Below, one piece after another: positions 1-8,804 of a stretch of DNA of 45,266 nt. The DNA is taken from the NCBI GenBank assembly GCA_021848965.1, contig JAJZTL010000004.1, forward strand, positions 1 to 45,266, read 5' to 3'. Origin of the DNA: Pseudomonadota bacterium. Its GTDB lineage: Bacteria; Pseudomonadota; Gammaproteobacteria; Legionellales; Legionellaceae. The position numbers were made by a program, and so were the translations under genes. A model generated the notes under the pieces. The model did not search any database, was not told the origin of the DNA, and saw only the letters and a program-made list of their open reading frames with translations. Each line of letters begins with the position of its first letter. Position 1 is the first letter of the stretch.

Positions 1-432
1 TTTGACATCATCTTCTTTATTACCCAACCGAGCAATATTCTCGTTTAAAAAGCGCATCAGCCAACTGATACTGTAGAGATTCTCTCGTCGTTGCTCTATT
101 TCTTCCAGAGAGGAGGTCTCAAAAGATATTTTCCGACCCAGCACCAATTGCCAGCGTTTATTTACCTCTTCATCACTCCAAGAAAGCGCGAGTTCTCTAT
201 CTACATGTAACACTAAGTGGTAATGGTTACTCATAATGGCATAAGCACAGACATGAATGGCAAATCCCTGAGAAAGGTAGCGAAGACGCTCTAATAGCAA
301 CCCTTTTCGGTGGTCATAATTTTTATTGTTTTCATGGGTGCCAAAAAGATAACCTTTTCGAACACAGCGGTTATAGCAGTGGTAATAAGGAGTGATATCT
401 AAATTAATCAGTTCTTTGCGTGCGGTTGGCAT
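1..432 (-). CDS. REP-associated tyrosine transposase (Y1/HUH), partial at window edge
   Basis: The frame is open from an ATG at 432 to the window edge, giving 144 codons. The protein has the Y1-transposase/RAYT signature: TPYYHCYNRCVRKGYLFG near the N-terminus and the HUH metal-binding motif in MSNHYHLVL. It ends here in WLMRFLN...NKEDDV, the point where RAYT-type proteins normally continue toward a catalytic tyrosine region, so that part lies outside the window. A GAGG ribosome-binding sequence precedes the ATG in the shared leader GGCATGATGGACCTC (plus strand). The copy at 44573-45010 is about three quarters identical by eye. RAYTs are known to be associated with mobilising small palindromic (REP) elements; the window has many palindromes, but a link to this gene is inference. 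Confidence 0.85.
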   Translation of the reverse strand, partial: MPTARKELINLDITPYYHCYNRCVRKGYLFGTHENNKNYDHRKGLLLERLRYLSQGFAIHVCAYAIMSNHYHLVLHVDRELALSWSDEEVNKRWQLVLGRKISFETSSLEEIEQRRENLYSISWLMRFLNENIARLGNKEDDVK

Positions 433-824
433 GATGGACCTCGTTGGATAATGTTAAAAAATTAAAAGAATTATAAACCTGTGAGCAGAAAAAAAACAGA
501 GGTGGTTGGAAAAAATTTGGGTGTCTTGTTTTGTCGTCGTTCAAAACTGATTCTTTTGCTTTATTTCTTCGTCATTCACCTTTTTCGAATCCTTATTTAC
601 GACTTGTAAACTCCAGTTCTCAAAAGGTTCATTCCTCGAACTCAATGCAAAATTGTCGAGTTTCGAAAGAAGTCTATTTTTTCGGTTACCTGAGGTTTCT
701 GATTTCCATTATGTGAGTAGACGTATAAAAGCAATCACTGTAAAATAGTTATTTATGTTTTTACTACTTTTTATTTTTTATTAGAGGAATTATTGAGTAG
801 TTTTTTTGAATATAGGAGTCTGGT
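433..824. other. Intergenic stretch without a convincing gene
   Basis: This is 392 nt of AT-rich DNA between the divergent RAYT gene and sat/cysC. A 61-codon open frame at 531-716 shows no domain and no ribosome-binding site, and I do not regard it as a gene. The last bases carry TAGGAG shortly before the sat/cysC ATG, a good ribosome-binding site. A promoter for the sat/cysC-exporter operon should lie here, but I could not fix one. Confidence 0.6.
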
Positions 825-2549
825 ATGAGTGAAACAGGTTTGGATTTAAAAAGAGAATATTTACATGATATCAGAGAATTATTAGTCGCTGAAACTGAAA
901 AGGCAGCATTACTATCAAGATTGCCACAATATAAAACCTGGGCTTTATCTCAACGTCAAGTATGTGACCTAGAATTATTAATGAATGGTGGTTTTAATCC
1001 TCTAAAAGGCTTTTTAAATGAAGAGGATTATTATTCTGTTTGCCACAAAATGCGCTTAAGTACGGGTGAGTTATGGCCTATGCCCGTTACGTTGGACGTA
1101 ACAGAAAATTTTGCTCGTAGTTTGGACTTAGGAGAGCTTGTTGTCTTGTTAGATCAAGAAAATGTTCCTTTGGCTATTTTACAGATTGAATCTAAATGGA
1201 AGCCAAATAAATCAGAAGAAGCAACGTTAGTTTTTGGCGCTGATGATTCTGCTCACCCTGCTGTGAATTATCTACATAACAAAGCAGGAGATTGGTATGT
1301 GGGTGGAACAGTTTTAGGATTGCAATTACCAACGCACTATGATTATTTACAGCACCGTTATACTCCTCGTGAGCTTCGAAAAATATTTGCAGAAAAAAAC
1401 TGGGATCAAATTGTCGCATTTCAAACCAGAAATCCCATGCACCGTGCCCATTTTGAACTAACATTGCGTGCTGCGGCCTCTGAAAATTTGAATTTGTTGC
1501 TTCATCCTGTTGTGGGAATGACTAAACCAGGTGATATTGATCACCATACACGTGTTCGATGCTATAAAAAAGTTATAGAAAAATACCCGTCAGAAATGGC
1601 TTTTTTAAGTTTATTGCCTCTCGCTATGCGTATGGCTGGACCTAGAGAAGCTTTATGGCATGCTTTAATTCGAAAAAATTATGGAGCGACACATTTTATT
1701 ATTGGACGTGATCATGCAGGACCGGGAAACAGCTCTCAAGGATCTCCTTTTTATGATCCCTATGCCGCTCAAGCATTAGTTGCGGAATATGCAGATGAGG
1801 TGCAAATTAAAACGTTACCTTTTAATGCTGTTTCCTATGTTGAGAATAAAGAAAAGTATTTGATGTCACATGAAATTGAATCAGGTGATAAGGTGTTAGA
1901 TATTTCCGGAACCGAGTTTAGAAGATGTCTACAGCAAGGCCTAGACGTTCCGGAATGGTTTTCTTTTCCTGATGTGATTAATGTGTTGAAAACAACGCAT
2001 CCACCTAAGCATAAGCAAGGATTTACTCTGTTTTTTACAGGGTTGTCAGGCGCTGGAAAATCAACCATCGCCAATGCTTTATTGGTTAAGTTATTGGAAG
2101 AAGATGAACGTGCTGTGACATTACTTGATGGTGATGTTGTGCGTAAAAATTTGTCTAGTGAATTAGGTTTCTCCAAAGAACATAGAGATTTAAATATTCT
2201 ACGTGTAGGTTATGTGGCTTCAGAAATTACTAAACATCGAGGTATTGCTATTTGTGCGGCTATTGCACCCTATGAAAATGTACGTCAAGCTGTTCGTGCT
2301 CAAGTTGAGCCTTATGGTGGATTTATTGAAATTTATGTTTCTACCTCTATTGATACTTGTAAGCAACGCGATCGAAAGGGATTATATAAAAAAGCCGAAG
2401 AGGGGTTAATTAAGGGATTTACAGGTATTGATGATCCTTATGAAATACCGCATAAACCCGAAGTTATTGTAGATACAGCGCAATTATCAGTGATGGATTC
2501 TGTACAACATATTTTACAGACGTTAAAAAAGTTGGGATATAGAGCTTAA
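825..2549 (+). CDS. sat/cysC: Bifunctional sulfate adenylyltransferase / adenylylsulfate kinase (PAPS synthesis)
   Basis: ATP sulfurylase makes APS from ATP and sulfate, and APS kinase phosphorylates APS to PAPS. Residues about 1-170 are the PUA-like N-terminal domain. Residues about 170-390 are the catalytic domain, with QTRNPMHRAH near residue 200 and GRDHAGPG near 293. Residues about 395-574 are the APS kinase domain, with an intact P-loop GLSGAGKST at about 406-414 and DGDVVRKNL after it, so unlike the fungal fusion the kinase part looks active. The ATG follows TAGGAG at good spacing. The next gene starts 2 nt after the stop and is a polysaccharide exporter subunit. With no cysH/cysI-type genes beside it, PAPS may serve glycan sulfation rather than cysteine synthesis; that is inference, and no sulfotransferase is visible in the window. 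Confidence 0.93.
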   Translation: MSETGLDLKREYLHDIRELLVAETEKAALLSRLPQYKTWALSQRQVCDLELLMNGGFNPLKGFLNEEDYYSVCHKMRLSTGELWPMPVTLDVTENFARSLDLGELVVLLDQENVPLAILQIESKWKPNKSEEATLVFGADDSAHPAVNYLHNKAGDWYVGGTVLGLQLPTHYDYLQHRYTPRELRKIFAEKNWDQIVAFQTRNPMHRAHFELTLRAAASENLNLLLHPVVGMTKPGDIDHHTRVRCYKKVIEKYPSEMAFLSLLPLAMRMAGPREALWHALIRKNYGATHFIIGRDHAGPGNSSQGSPFYDPYAAQALVAEYADEVQIKTLPFNAVSYVENKEKYLMSHEIESGDKVLDISGTEFRRCLQQGLDVPEWFSFPDVINVLKTTHPPKHKQGFTLFFTGLSGAGKSTIANALLVKLLEEDERAVTLLDGDVVRKNLSSELGFSKEHRDLNILRVGYVASEITKHRGIAICAAIAPYENVRQAVRAQVEPYGGFIEIYVSTSIDTCKQRDRKGLYKKAEEGLIKGFTGIDDPYEIPHKPEVIVDTAQLSVMDSVQHILQTLKKLGYRA

Positions 2550-2551
2550 AA

Positions 2552-3364
2552 TTGAAAAAAGATATAGATTTTTTAGCGAGAAAGTTGGAAAAACTTTTTG
2601 TATTAAGCTTTATGGACTTGAAGTTAAAATATCAAGGAGGGGTTTTAGGCTTTTTCTGGTCTTTTTTTAAACCCCTTATTCAATTTTTTGCTTATTATTT
2701 AGTTTTTGGAGTAATTCTGAATGTTGGAAAAGAGGCGTATTATCCATTAGAAGTTTTTCTAGGTATTTTAACCTGGGGATGGTTTTCTGAGTCAACTCAA
2801 CAGGGATTAGTGGCTTTTTTAAATAAAAAAGCAGTGATAACGAAAGTAGCCACAAATAAATTATATCCTCCGGTGGCGGCATTTCTTTCGCCAACAATGA
2901 ATTATATATTAAATCTCGGTGTTTTCTTTGTGGCTTATCTATTTTTTACGCAAGGCGGGCTTTTTTTTGAAACAGCCTATCCATTTTGGAAAAGTTGCAT
3001 AATTTTTCTTTTTTCTTTTTCTTCTATTGCATGTGTAAGTATTTCTCTTAATATTTTACTTTCTTATTTAAATGCGCGATATCGTGATGTGCAGACTTTT
3101 TGGGAACTTGCGTTAATGTATGGGATTTTTTTAACGCCTATTTTTTATGTATTACCTCTTCCGGTGGAGTACCAATCATTGTATTTTGTGATAAATCCCC
3201 TGGCTTTACCGATTTTGCTTTTAAAGTCGCTTTTTTTTCCTATTTCTTTACCTGATTTGAGTATCATGACTTATTTTTTCTATGTAATCATTATGCTATC
3301 TTTATTGAGTGGTAGTTTAATTTATCATGCAAAAACTTATAAAAAAATAGCAGATTATCTATGA
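2552..3364 (+). CDS. Polysaccharide ABC exporter, permease (KpsM/Wzm, ABC-2 family)
   Basis: A 270-residue integral membrane protein with about six hydrophobic segments. It has the family's N-terminal signature MDLKLKYQGGVLGFFWSFFK, where ABC-2 glycan permeases carry the DLKxRYxxSxLGxxWxxxxP pattern, and NARYRDVQTFWE in the central loop, also typical. The chosen start is TTG at 2552, 2 nt after the sat/cysC stop. An in-frame ATG at codon 21 would cut off the amphipathic N-terminal helix, so TTG is preferred but uncertain. It overlaps the ATPase gene by 4 nt, indicating translational coupling. It probably exports a lipid-linked or capsule-type polysaccharide across the inner membrane. The substrate cannot be read from the sequence. 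Confidence 0.88.
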   Translation: MKKDIDFLARKLEKLFVLSFMDLKLKYQGGVLGFFWSFFKPLIQFFAYYLVFGVILNVGKEAYYPLEVFLGILTWGWFSESTQQGLVAFLNKKAVITKVATNKLYPPVAAFLSPTMNYILNLGVFFVAYLFFTQGGLFFETAYPFWKSCIIFLFSFSSIACVSISLNILLSYLNARYRDVQTFWELALMYGIFLTPIFYVLPLPVEYQSLYFVINPLALPILLLKSLFFPISLPDLSIMTYFFYVIIMLSLLSGSLIYHAKTYKKIADYL

Positions 3365-4074
3365 TTCACATTAAACATGTTACTAAACTTTATAAAAAAT
3401 ATCATCATCAGCACAAAACGCTGAAAAGTTTTTTTTTAAAGTCTAAAAATTTTTCAGCTGAGACATTTTCTGTTATTAATGATCTTAATATCGATATTGC
3501 AGCGTCAGAAGTGTTTTGTATTGCAGGACCAAATGGAGCAGGAAAATCAACATTAGCTAAACTGATTGCTCGAACGACTTATCCTACTTCTGGCGAAATC
3601 CTTTTTAAAGGTAAGGTTGTACCTTTTTTGGAATTGGGGGTTGCTTTTAATCAAGAGTTGACAGGATTAGATAATCTTTATCTTAATGGAGTTTTGTTAG
3701 GTTTAAGTTTAAGTTACTTATCTCAACATAAAGATAAAATCTTCCAATTTGCAGGTCTTGAAAATTTTATGGCAACGCCATTAAAACATTATTCTTCAGG
3801 AATGCAATTACGCTTAGCTTTTTCTATTGCACGTCATGTAGATGGTGACATCTATATTTTTGATGAAATTTTAGCTGTAGGAGACGCTGATTTTAAAAAG
3901 AAATGTTTTATTTTCTTTGATGAACTATTAGCAAAACAAAAAACAATTATTATCATTTCGCACGATTTAGAATTTATTAAAAAACATGCGAATCAATTAC
4001 TGATTCTTTTGCCTAGTGGGGATTATAAATTAGTTAGTGATAAGGCTGAAATTCAGGCGTTACGTGATATTTAG
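3361..4074 (+). CDS. Polysaccharide ABC exporter, ATP-binding subunit (KpsT/Wzt type)
   Basis: A 237-residue ABC ATPase with Walker A GPNGAGKST, signature YSSGMQLRLAFS, Walker B DIYIFDEILAVGD and the H-loop IIISHD. The glycan-exporter form of the signature (SSGMxxRLAF) and the EILAVGD stretch place it with KpsT/Wzt/TagH. It has no C-terminal carbohydrate-binding extension of the Wzt type, so it is the short KpsT-like form. The start overlaps the permease stop by 4 nt. Its 3' end runs 15 nt into the convergent PAP2-like gene. Confidence 0.92.
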   Translation: MIHIKHVTKLYKKYHHQHKTLKSFFLKSKNFSAETFSVINDLNIDIAASEVFCIAGPNGAGKSTLAKLIARTTYPTSGEILFKGKVVPFLELGVAFNQELTGLDNLYLNGVLLGLSLSYLSQHKDKIFQFAGLENFMATPLKHYSSGMQLRLAFSIARHVDGDIYIFDEILAVGDADFKKKCFIFFDELLAKQKTIIIISHDLEFIKKHANQLLILLPSGDYKLVSDKAEIQALRDI

Positions 4075-4473
4075 CATGAAAAAGTATACGGCTGCTGCAA
4101 CAGCAATGCCCACAAGAGTTCCTGCCGCAATTTCAATACGTGTGTGCCCCATACGCTCACGAAGTTTTGGTTGATTAATTAATTGATTTATGATCTCAGC
4201 GTGCTTACCAATTTGTCGTCGTAAAGCATTAGCATCTAAGATAACAATAAAGGCCAGAGTAATAGCAACACCAAAAGCTGCAGAATTAAAGCCTTCTTTA
4301 AAGGCAATTAATGCAGCTGTGCTACTGACAATAGCACTGTGGTTACTCGGTAAACCTCCGTAACCAACAAGACCAAAAGCAAGCTTTTTGGCTTTGAGGC
4401 TGTTGATGATAAACTTGAGTGTACCCGCAACAAGCCAAGCTAGAAAAGGAGTAATCACGTAAGAAAAATCCAT
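4060..4473 (-). CDS. Divergent PAP2-family membrane protein (DUF212/YuiD-like), candidate lipid phosphatase
   Basis: A 137-residue protein with about four hydrophobic segments. It carries the core motifs of the divergent PAP2/DUF212 family: GYGGLPSNHSA (residues 37-47, matching the PSGH motif) and RERMGHTRIEIAAG (residues 105-118, matching the SRxxxxxHxxxD region). It starts 1 nt after the stop of the upstream GT-C-like gene, so the three minus-strand genes 8675 to 4060 look like one operon. PAP2 enzymes remove phosphate from lipid phosphates. Mycobacteria are thought to use a PAP2-type protein (Rv3807c) to dephosphorylate decaprenyl-phosphoryl-ribose-5-phosphate, and this gene is my candidate for that step beside the dprE operon. 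Family assignment is good; the substrate is inference. Confidence 0.8.
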   Translation of the reverse strand: MDFSYVITPFLAWLVAGTLKFIINSLKAKKLAFGLVGYGGLPSNHSAIVSSTAALIAFKEGFNSAAFGVAITLAFIVILDANALRRQIGKHAEIINQLINQPKLRERMGHTRIEIAAGTLVGIAVAAAVYFFMLNIT

Positions 4474-4474
4474 C

Positions 4475-6724
4475 TTATTTTACCTCCAATGCAATTAGGC
4501 CAATACCTAGAGGAGCCTTAGTCGATGAGTAGGGAATAATTTGAGCCGGCGGCGTAGCATCTGGTGCTGAAAAATCAATGGTTATTTTGCTAAGAGCATT
4601 ATGTGCAGAAGTTTCATGCCAATCACTTATTGTATAGGGTAGTGTTATCCATTGATCATTAGTTAAAGTAAAAGAAGAAATATGATTGCCCCCCCATTTT
4701 ACCGTGATTTTTTGCTCTTTGAGAAGATTTTGATAAACGAAAGGTTTGATTTGAAAATTAATAGTTCCTGTTTGATGTTGAACTAATTTTTTCGAGTTGA
4801 CATACAGAGTTACTTTAAAATTTTTCCCTATAATCCATCTTCCCCAAGGTTGAGCGCTAGAATACTCTGCATCAATATTTAAGAAAATAGGCCAATCCTC
4901 TTTAAAAGAGTAGGTTTTATTAAATAAAAGAGTAGGGATAGACGGGTATAAACATCCCAGATTTTCAATAATAACCCCATGATTTTTTTTACAATTTTTT
5001 CCATTTTCTAGAAAAAAAGATTGTTTTATTGAGTCTTTTTCAAGATCTAGATGATACATTGGAAAATAACTCGGGGAGAGTAAGTATAATGTTTTGTTTG
5101 GAATAAAATAAGCTGAGAAAAACGTTGCTTTTGTACTCGCCATTTCTATCAAGAAGGAAGAAGAGCCCATATATTTCAATGCTTCTAAGCCTTGATATTT
5201 TGCTGAAAATTTTGAGAGAGGTTGTTCTTTAAAGTGAGCGTTATAGGCATTTCCGGCAATGAATAATCCGACAAGTATTGAGATAATGGTTTTTTTATGT
5301 CTGATAGTGGAGAAGACTTTAAAAATCAAAGCCCATATGGCTCCTGCAAAAGGGACAACATAATAGAAGGCAAATTTCCATGCTCTATAACTACCCACAT
5401 TATAATAAAAATATACATCATAAAGAATTATAGAAACAAGAGGTAAACAGAGAAATCCCCATTCTCTAGGAGTTAATGTTTGTTTATTTTTTTTGATAAC
5501 AATATATAAAGAGCCAAAAAATAAGATAAAAAGAAGTACGGTAAGGAGTATTTGTCCTATAAGAGAATGCTCCAAGTGCCCTATTTGTGGAACTCCTAAT
5601 AATGACAGAGGGGAGAGCCAGGTTAATGACCAACCTACGTCAGAAGAAAATTCTTTGAGTAAAGAAATATAAGTGGATGTACCAAAGAAAAGAATAGCAA
5701 TAATAGCGGAGAGTAATATTGCGCTAATAGCATACCCTATTTTTTGTAATAAAAACTTTATGGGTGTCTTAAATTGAAATAGAGTAAAAAGTGCTACTAA
5801 ACATAATAAACCGCATTGTATGATAATGCTGAGGAAAAATACTACGTTGTAAAAAACAATAATTAATAACAAACAGGGTAAACTGAAACAGAGAGTTTTT
5901 AGAAAGATTTTTTCTTGTTTAAGAAAATCAATTTTTGCTGTTTCTGTAAGCAATGTTACAAAAAAGACAGTATTTATTAATGAGGCGAGGAAAAAATTTC
6001 CAACTACATAACGATAAAAAGGTCCACAAAGAATGATGGCTACTATTGCAATAGAAGATTTTAGAGATAATTGAAAAACTTCTTGGCAATAACGAAAAAT
6101 AGCTAAACCAATAAGAGCAGAATAAAGATACAGTAAAGGCATGGTTGCCTTCATCAAATCATAGCCATAAAAAACAGATAATAATCCATAAATATATTGG
6201 GTACCTGGATCCCAGCGTTGCCAGACACTAACAGTGTAATCATAATGAGCAACATTTTGAAAATCCATATGTAATAAATAACGTGCTTGATTCAGATATC
6301 CCCAAAGATCATCGTTGTCAAGACAGGCAATAGGTAAGTAATGAGAAGAATCAGGTTGAGGAAAGAAAATGTAAGTGAGAAAGTAAAAAACAGTGTAGGC
6401 TATTAACCAATTTAGAAAGGTCGTTCTTTGCTTAAAAAGAATGCCTAATAAATTGCTTTGCCTAAAACGAATAATTCCTGCGACTAAAATCAATAGTGGA
6501 AATAAGAGAAACATTTTACTTAGAGAAAAACCGAGACTCACAGACCAATGACAAATAAAACCAAAAACAACCAGGCCATAAAGAAAAGGAAATAAAGTAA
6601 AATTAGTTTTTTTAAAAAAGGTATTAGGTAAGCATAATATCCCTAGAAAATATAAAAAAATTAAACAAAGGAGACTTGCAAAAAAACCATAGAACAGGGT
6701 ATATGCCCCCATTATTATACTCAT
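4475..6724 (-). CDS. Large polytopic membrane protein, GT-C glycosyltransferase-like, with C-terminal soluble domain
   Basis: 749 residues. Roughly the first 480 are a series of about a dozen hydrophobic segments; residues about 500-749 are soluble and rich in beta-type sequence. The first large loop has an acidic motif, CLDNDDLWGY (DNDD at 136-139), followed by QARYLLH and WDPGTQYIYG. That layout (acidic motif in the first extracytoplasmic loop, many TM helices, a periplasmic C-terminal domain) is that of GT-C enzymes using polyprenyl-phosphate sugars. I could not assign it to a named family. It lies 19 nt downstream of a second protein of the same architecture and directly upstream of the PAP2-like gene. 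Transfer of a polyprenyl-linked sugar, possibly arabinofuranose, is inference. Confidence 0.6.
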   Translation of the reverse strand: MSIIMGAYTLFYGFFASLLCLIFLYFLGILCLPNTFFKKTNFTLFPFLYGLVVFGFICHWSVSLGFSLSKMFLLFPLLILVAGIIRFRQSNLLGILFKQRTTFLNWLIAYTVFYFLTYIFFPQPDSSHYLPIACLDNDDLWGYLNQARYLLHMDFQNVAHYDYTVSVWQRWDPGTQYIYGLLSVFYGYDLMKATMPLLYLYSALIGLAIFRYCQEVFQLSLKSSIAIVAIILCGPFYRYVVGNFFLASLINTVFFVTLLTETAKIDFLKQEKIFLKTLCFSLPCLLLIIVFYNVVFFLSIIIQCGLLCLVALFTLFQFKTPIKFLLQKIGYAISAILLSAIIAILFFGTSTYISLLKEFSSDVGWSLTWLSPLSLLGVPQIGHLEHSLIGQILLTVLLFILFFGSLYIVIKKNKQTLTPREWGFLCLPLVSIILYDVYFYYNVGSYRAWKFAFYYVVPFAGAIWALIFKVFSTIRHKKTIISILVGLFIAGNAYNAHFKEQPLSKFSAKYQGLEALKYMGSSSFLIEMASTKATFFSAYFIPNKTLYLLSPSYFPMYHLDLEKDSIKQSFFLENGKNCKKNHGVIIENLGCLYPSIPTLLFNKTYSFKEDWPIFLNIDAEYSSAQPWGRWIIGKNFKVTLYVNSKKLVQHQTGTINFQIKPFVYQNLLKEQKITVKWGGNHISSFTLTNDQWITLPYTISDWHETSAHNALSKITIDFSAPDATPPAQIIPYSSTKAPLGIGLIALEVK

Positions 6725-6743
6725 TTAATAGACCCCATCGTTT

Positions 6744-8675
6744 TTATTTGATAATTAGTTTTATGGGTGAAGCTTGCAGTTGAAATCCACGTACTTCAGC
6801 TTGAACCATGGAAAGTTTAATATAATAAACTCCTGGGGGCAACGTTCTATGAATAGTAATAAATTCTTTTTCTGATGCTCCAGGTAAAATATTTTTTACT
6901 AAAGGAGTATTCAGTAGACCATTACTAATTAAGTGCATTTTATTATCATAAATATCATAACTTAAAAAGATTCCATTTTTATAGAACAAAGGTGAGAGCA
7001 ATTTAAATTGACTTCGATTAGAAATTAATAAGGGAAGCTCTATTTCACTGACTTGAGGTTCAAGCGTAATCTCTTTTATATCTGTTGTAACATCAATGGG
7101 TATGACATCACCAGTAATTTTTTCAGCAGATTGTGGTTGTATGGCAGGGGCTTTTATAATTACTCTTTTGTCACTTTGTGAAACGATGTCACAAGCCATA
7201 TAAGCACAGTATTTTTTCTGAAGTAATAAATAGTTAGGAGGAGTATTGAGTTCTTCTCTTTCTGGTGTATAAAAATCTTTCCGATTTGTATAGACGTCTA
7301 CATGATGATCTATTAAATATACTAAAAGTCCAGACATTTCAGGCCAATCATTGACATCTGGGTGTCCAAATATGATAGATTTTGAATGATGGTTCAAAAA
7401 ATATTTTGCAAGAATAGCGATATCTTTATTAAAGGATGGCTTTGCATACATAAAGAAATAAATAGGTTGAATAAGCATTCCTAGGGAAAGAACTAGGAAA
7501 AGAGCATTTTTAATTTTGTTCCATGTTGATGATTGAAAATCAGAGCAAGCAGTAGAACATAGCAAAGACAGCAGTAAAGGATAAATAACAGTAAAGCAAA
7601 AAATGGTATAAGGATATAAAGGTTGTAAGGTATGTTTATTAATAAATATGCCTGTACACAACAGCATAAAAATGATGAGCAATATGTAACTTAAGTTTAA
7701 GAAGGCTGGTTTTGTTTTGTGTTCTAATATTATAAATCCAAGAGAAAATACGCCCAGAAGACCTGCAAAATAGTACAAATTGGTAAGAAAATAAGATTGA
7801 AATATTTTAGCTGAAAATGCGGTACCAAAAACCCTTATTGTCTCCCAATAAGAAGGTTGTGGGGCAAAAACAAATTGCTTGTTCACTTGTAATATTTTTT
7901 GAATATTATTGGGATGATTAATGAGCACATCAAAAAGAATAGGCAATAAAAATATTAATACAAATAAGCTTATAGAAACTATATTTCTACGAAAATGACG
8001 TTCAAATAAAGGACGTTTTTTATACCAAATATTATAAAGTAAAACAAATAATATAACGGGTGAAATAATAGGCCCTTGAGTAACATAGTCACTAATGAGT
8101 ATTAATCCCGTGAGTATAGTTAACCATAAAAATTCATTATCTCTAAAATAAAGAGAGAGAGAGAGAATAAATACAAGAAAAGTTGCAATAACAATATGAG
8201 GTGGCCAAGTAGAGAACAAGTCAACATTTAATACAGCAATAAAAATAATTTGAAAAAGCAAAACGTCAAAGATTCTAATGCTTTTTCGGATGTACTGGGA
8301 AAATAAAATAGAGGCTACTGAAATCATAAAAGCATTACGTAGGACAATAGTAATAATCCAACTTTGCCAACGAGTAAAATCAAAAAGTGTAAAAATATTT
8401 TCGCCGAAGAAAAATAGATAGAAACTAAAAGGGCCAGGGTGGTTAAATCCGAAGCGCGAGTAGTTGCCAAAGAGTAAATACCCATGCTGATAAATTTTAT
8501 TAACAAGCAGCATATTAGAGGCAAGATCTGATGTGGGTTGACCTGCTCCTGCGGCTACAATAGTTTGGTAAGATAATAAAAATAACAGTATTAGAGGAAG
8601 CAAAAAAATAAAGATATATGTCAAAATTTTGCTTTGGTAAACCATTGGTGTGCTCATGGGTGTGCTCATGTTCAT
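6744..8675 (-). CDS. Large polytopic membrane protein, GT-C glycosyltransferase-like
   Basis: 643 residues: an N-terminal TM anchor, about ten further hydrophobic segments to residue 420, then a soluble C-terminal region with a beta-rich end. The first loop reads GQPTSDLASNMLLVNKIYQH and then NHPGPFSFYL (Asp50, NHPGP 78-82). This resembles the GT-C pattern of an acidic residue followed by a hPPl-type motif, where polyprenyl-phosphate sugars bind. It is the first gene of a presumed three-gene minus-strand operon with the next GT-C-like gene and the PAP2-like gene. The start region has a duplicated 12-nt unit coding MSTP, so ATG codons at 8675, 8669 and 8657 all compete. Function beyond membrane glycosyltransferase-like is not supported by a clear family match. 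Confidence 0.6.
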   Translation of the reverse strand: MNMSTPMSTPMVYQSKILTYIFIFLLPLILLFLLSYQTIVAAGAGQPTSDLASNMLLVNKIYQHGYLLFGNYSRFGFNHPGPFSFYLFFFGENIFTLFDFTRWQSWIITIVLRNAFMISVASILFSQYIRKSIRIFDVLLFQIIFIAVLNVDLFSTWPPHIVIATFLVFILSLSLYFRDNEFLWLTILTGLILISDYVTQGPIISPVILFVLLYNIWYKKRPLFERHFRRNIVSISLFVLIFLLPILFDVLINHPNNIQKILQVNKQFVFAPQPSYWETIRVFGTAFSAKIFQSYFLTNLYYFAGLLGVFSLGFIILEHKTKPAFLNLSYILLIIFMLLCTGIFINKHTLQPLYPYTIFCFTVIYPLLLSLLCSTACSDFQSSTWNKIKNALFLVLSLGMLIQPIYFFMYAKPSFNKDIAILAKYFLNHHSKSIIFGHPDVNDWPEMSGLLVYLIDHHVDVYTNRKDFYTPEREELNTPPNYLLLQKKYCAYMACDIVSQSDKRVIIKAPAIQPQSAEKITGDVIPIDVTTDIKEITLEPQVSEIELPLLISNRSQFKLLSPLFYKNGIFLSYDIYDNKMHLISNGLLNTPLVKNILPGASEKEFITIHRTLPPGVYYIKLSMVQAEVRGFQLQASPIKLIIK

Positions 8676-8804
8676 GTTGTTTAGTGGCTAATAATATTGG
8701 AAAGAGTACTTGCCTACATTTGGGCTATTCTTAAACATTGATATTTTTCTTATGCTAATATATCATGGCGGCGATTAAAAACTTGGAGTATAAATCGTTT
8801 AGAT

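Noticed and set aside
531-716. A 61-codon open frame upstream of sat/cysC
   Set aside because: No ribosome-binding site, no recognisable domain, and a Ser/Phe-rich composition as expected from translating AT-rich noncoding DNA.
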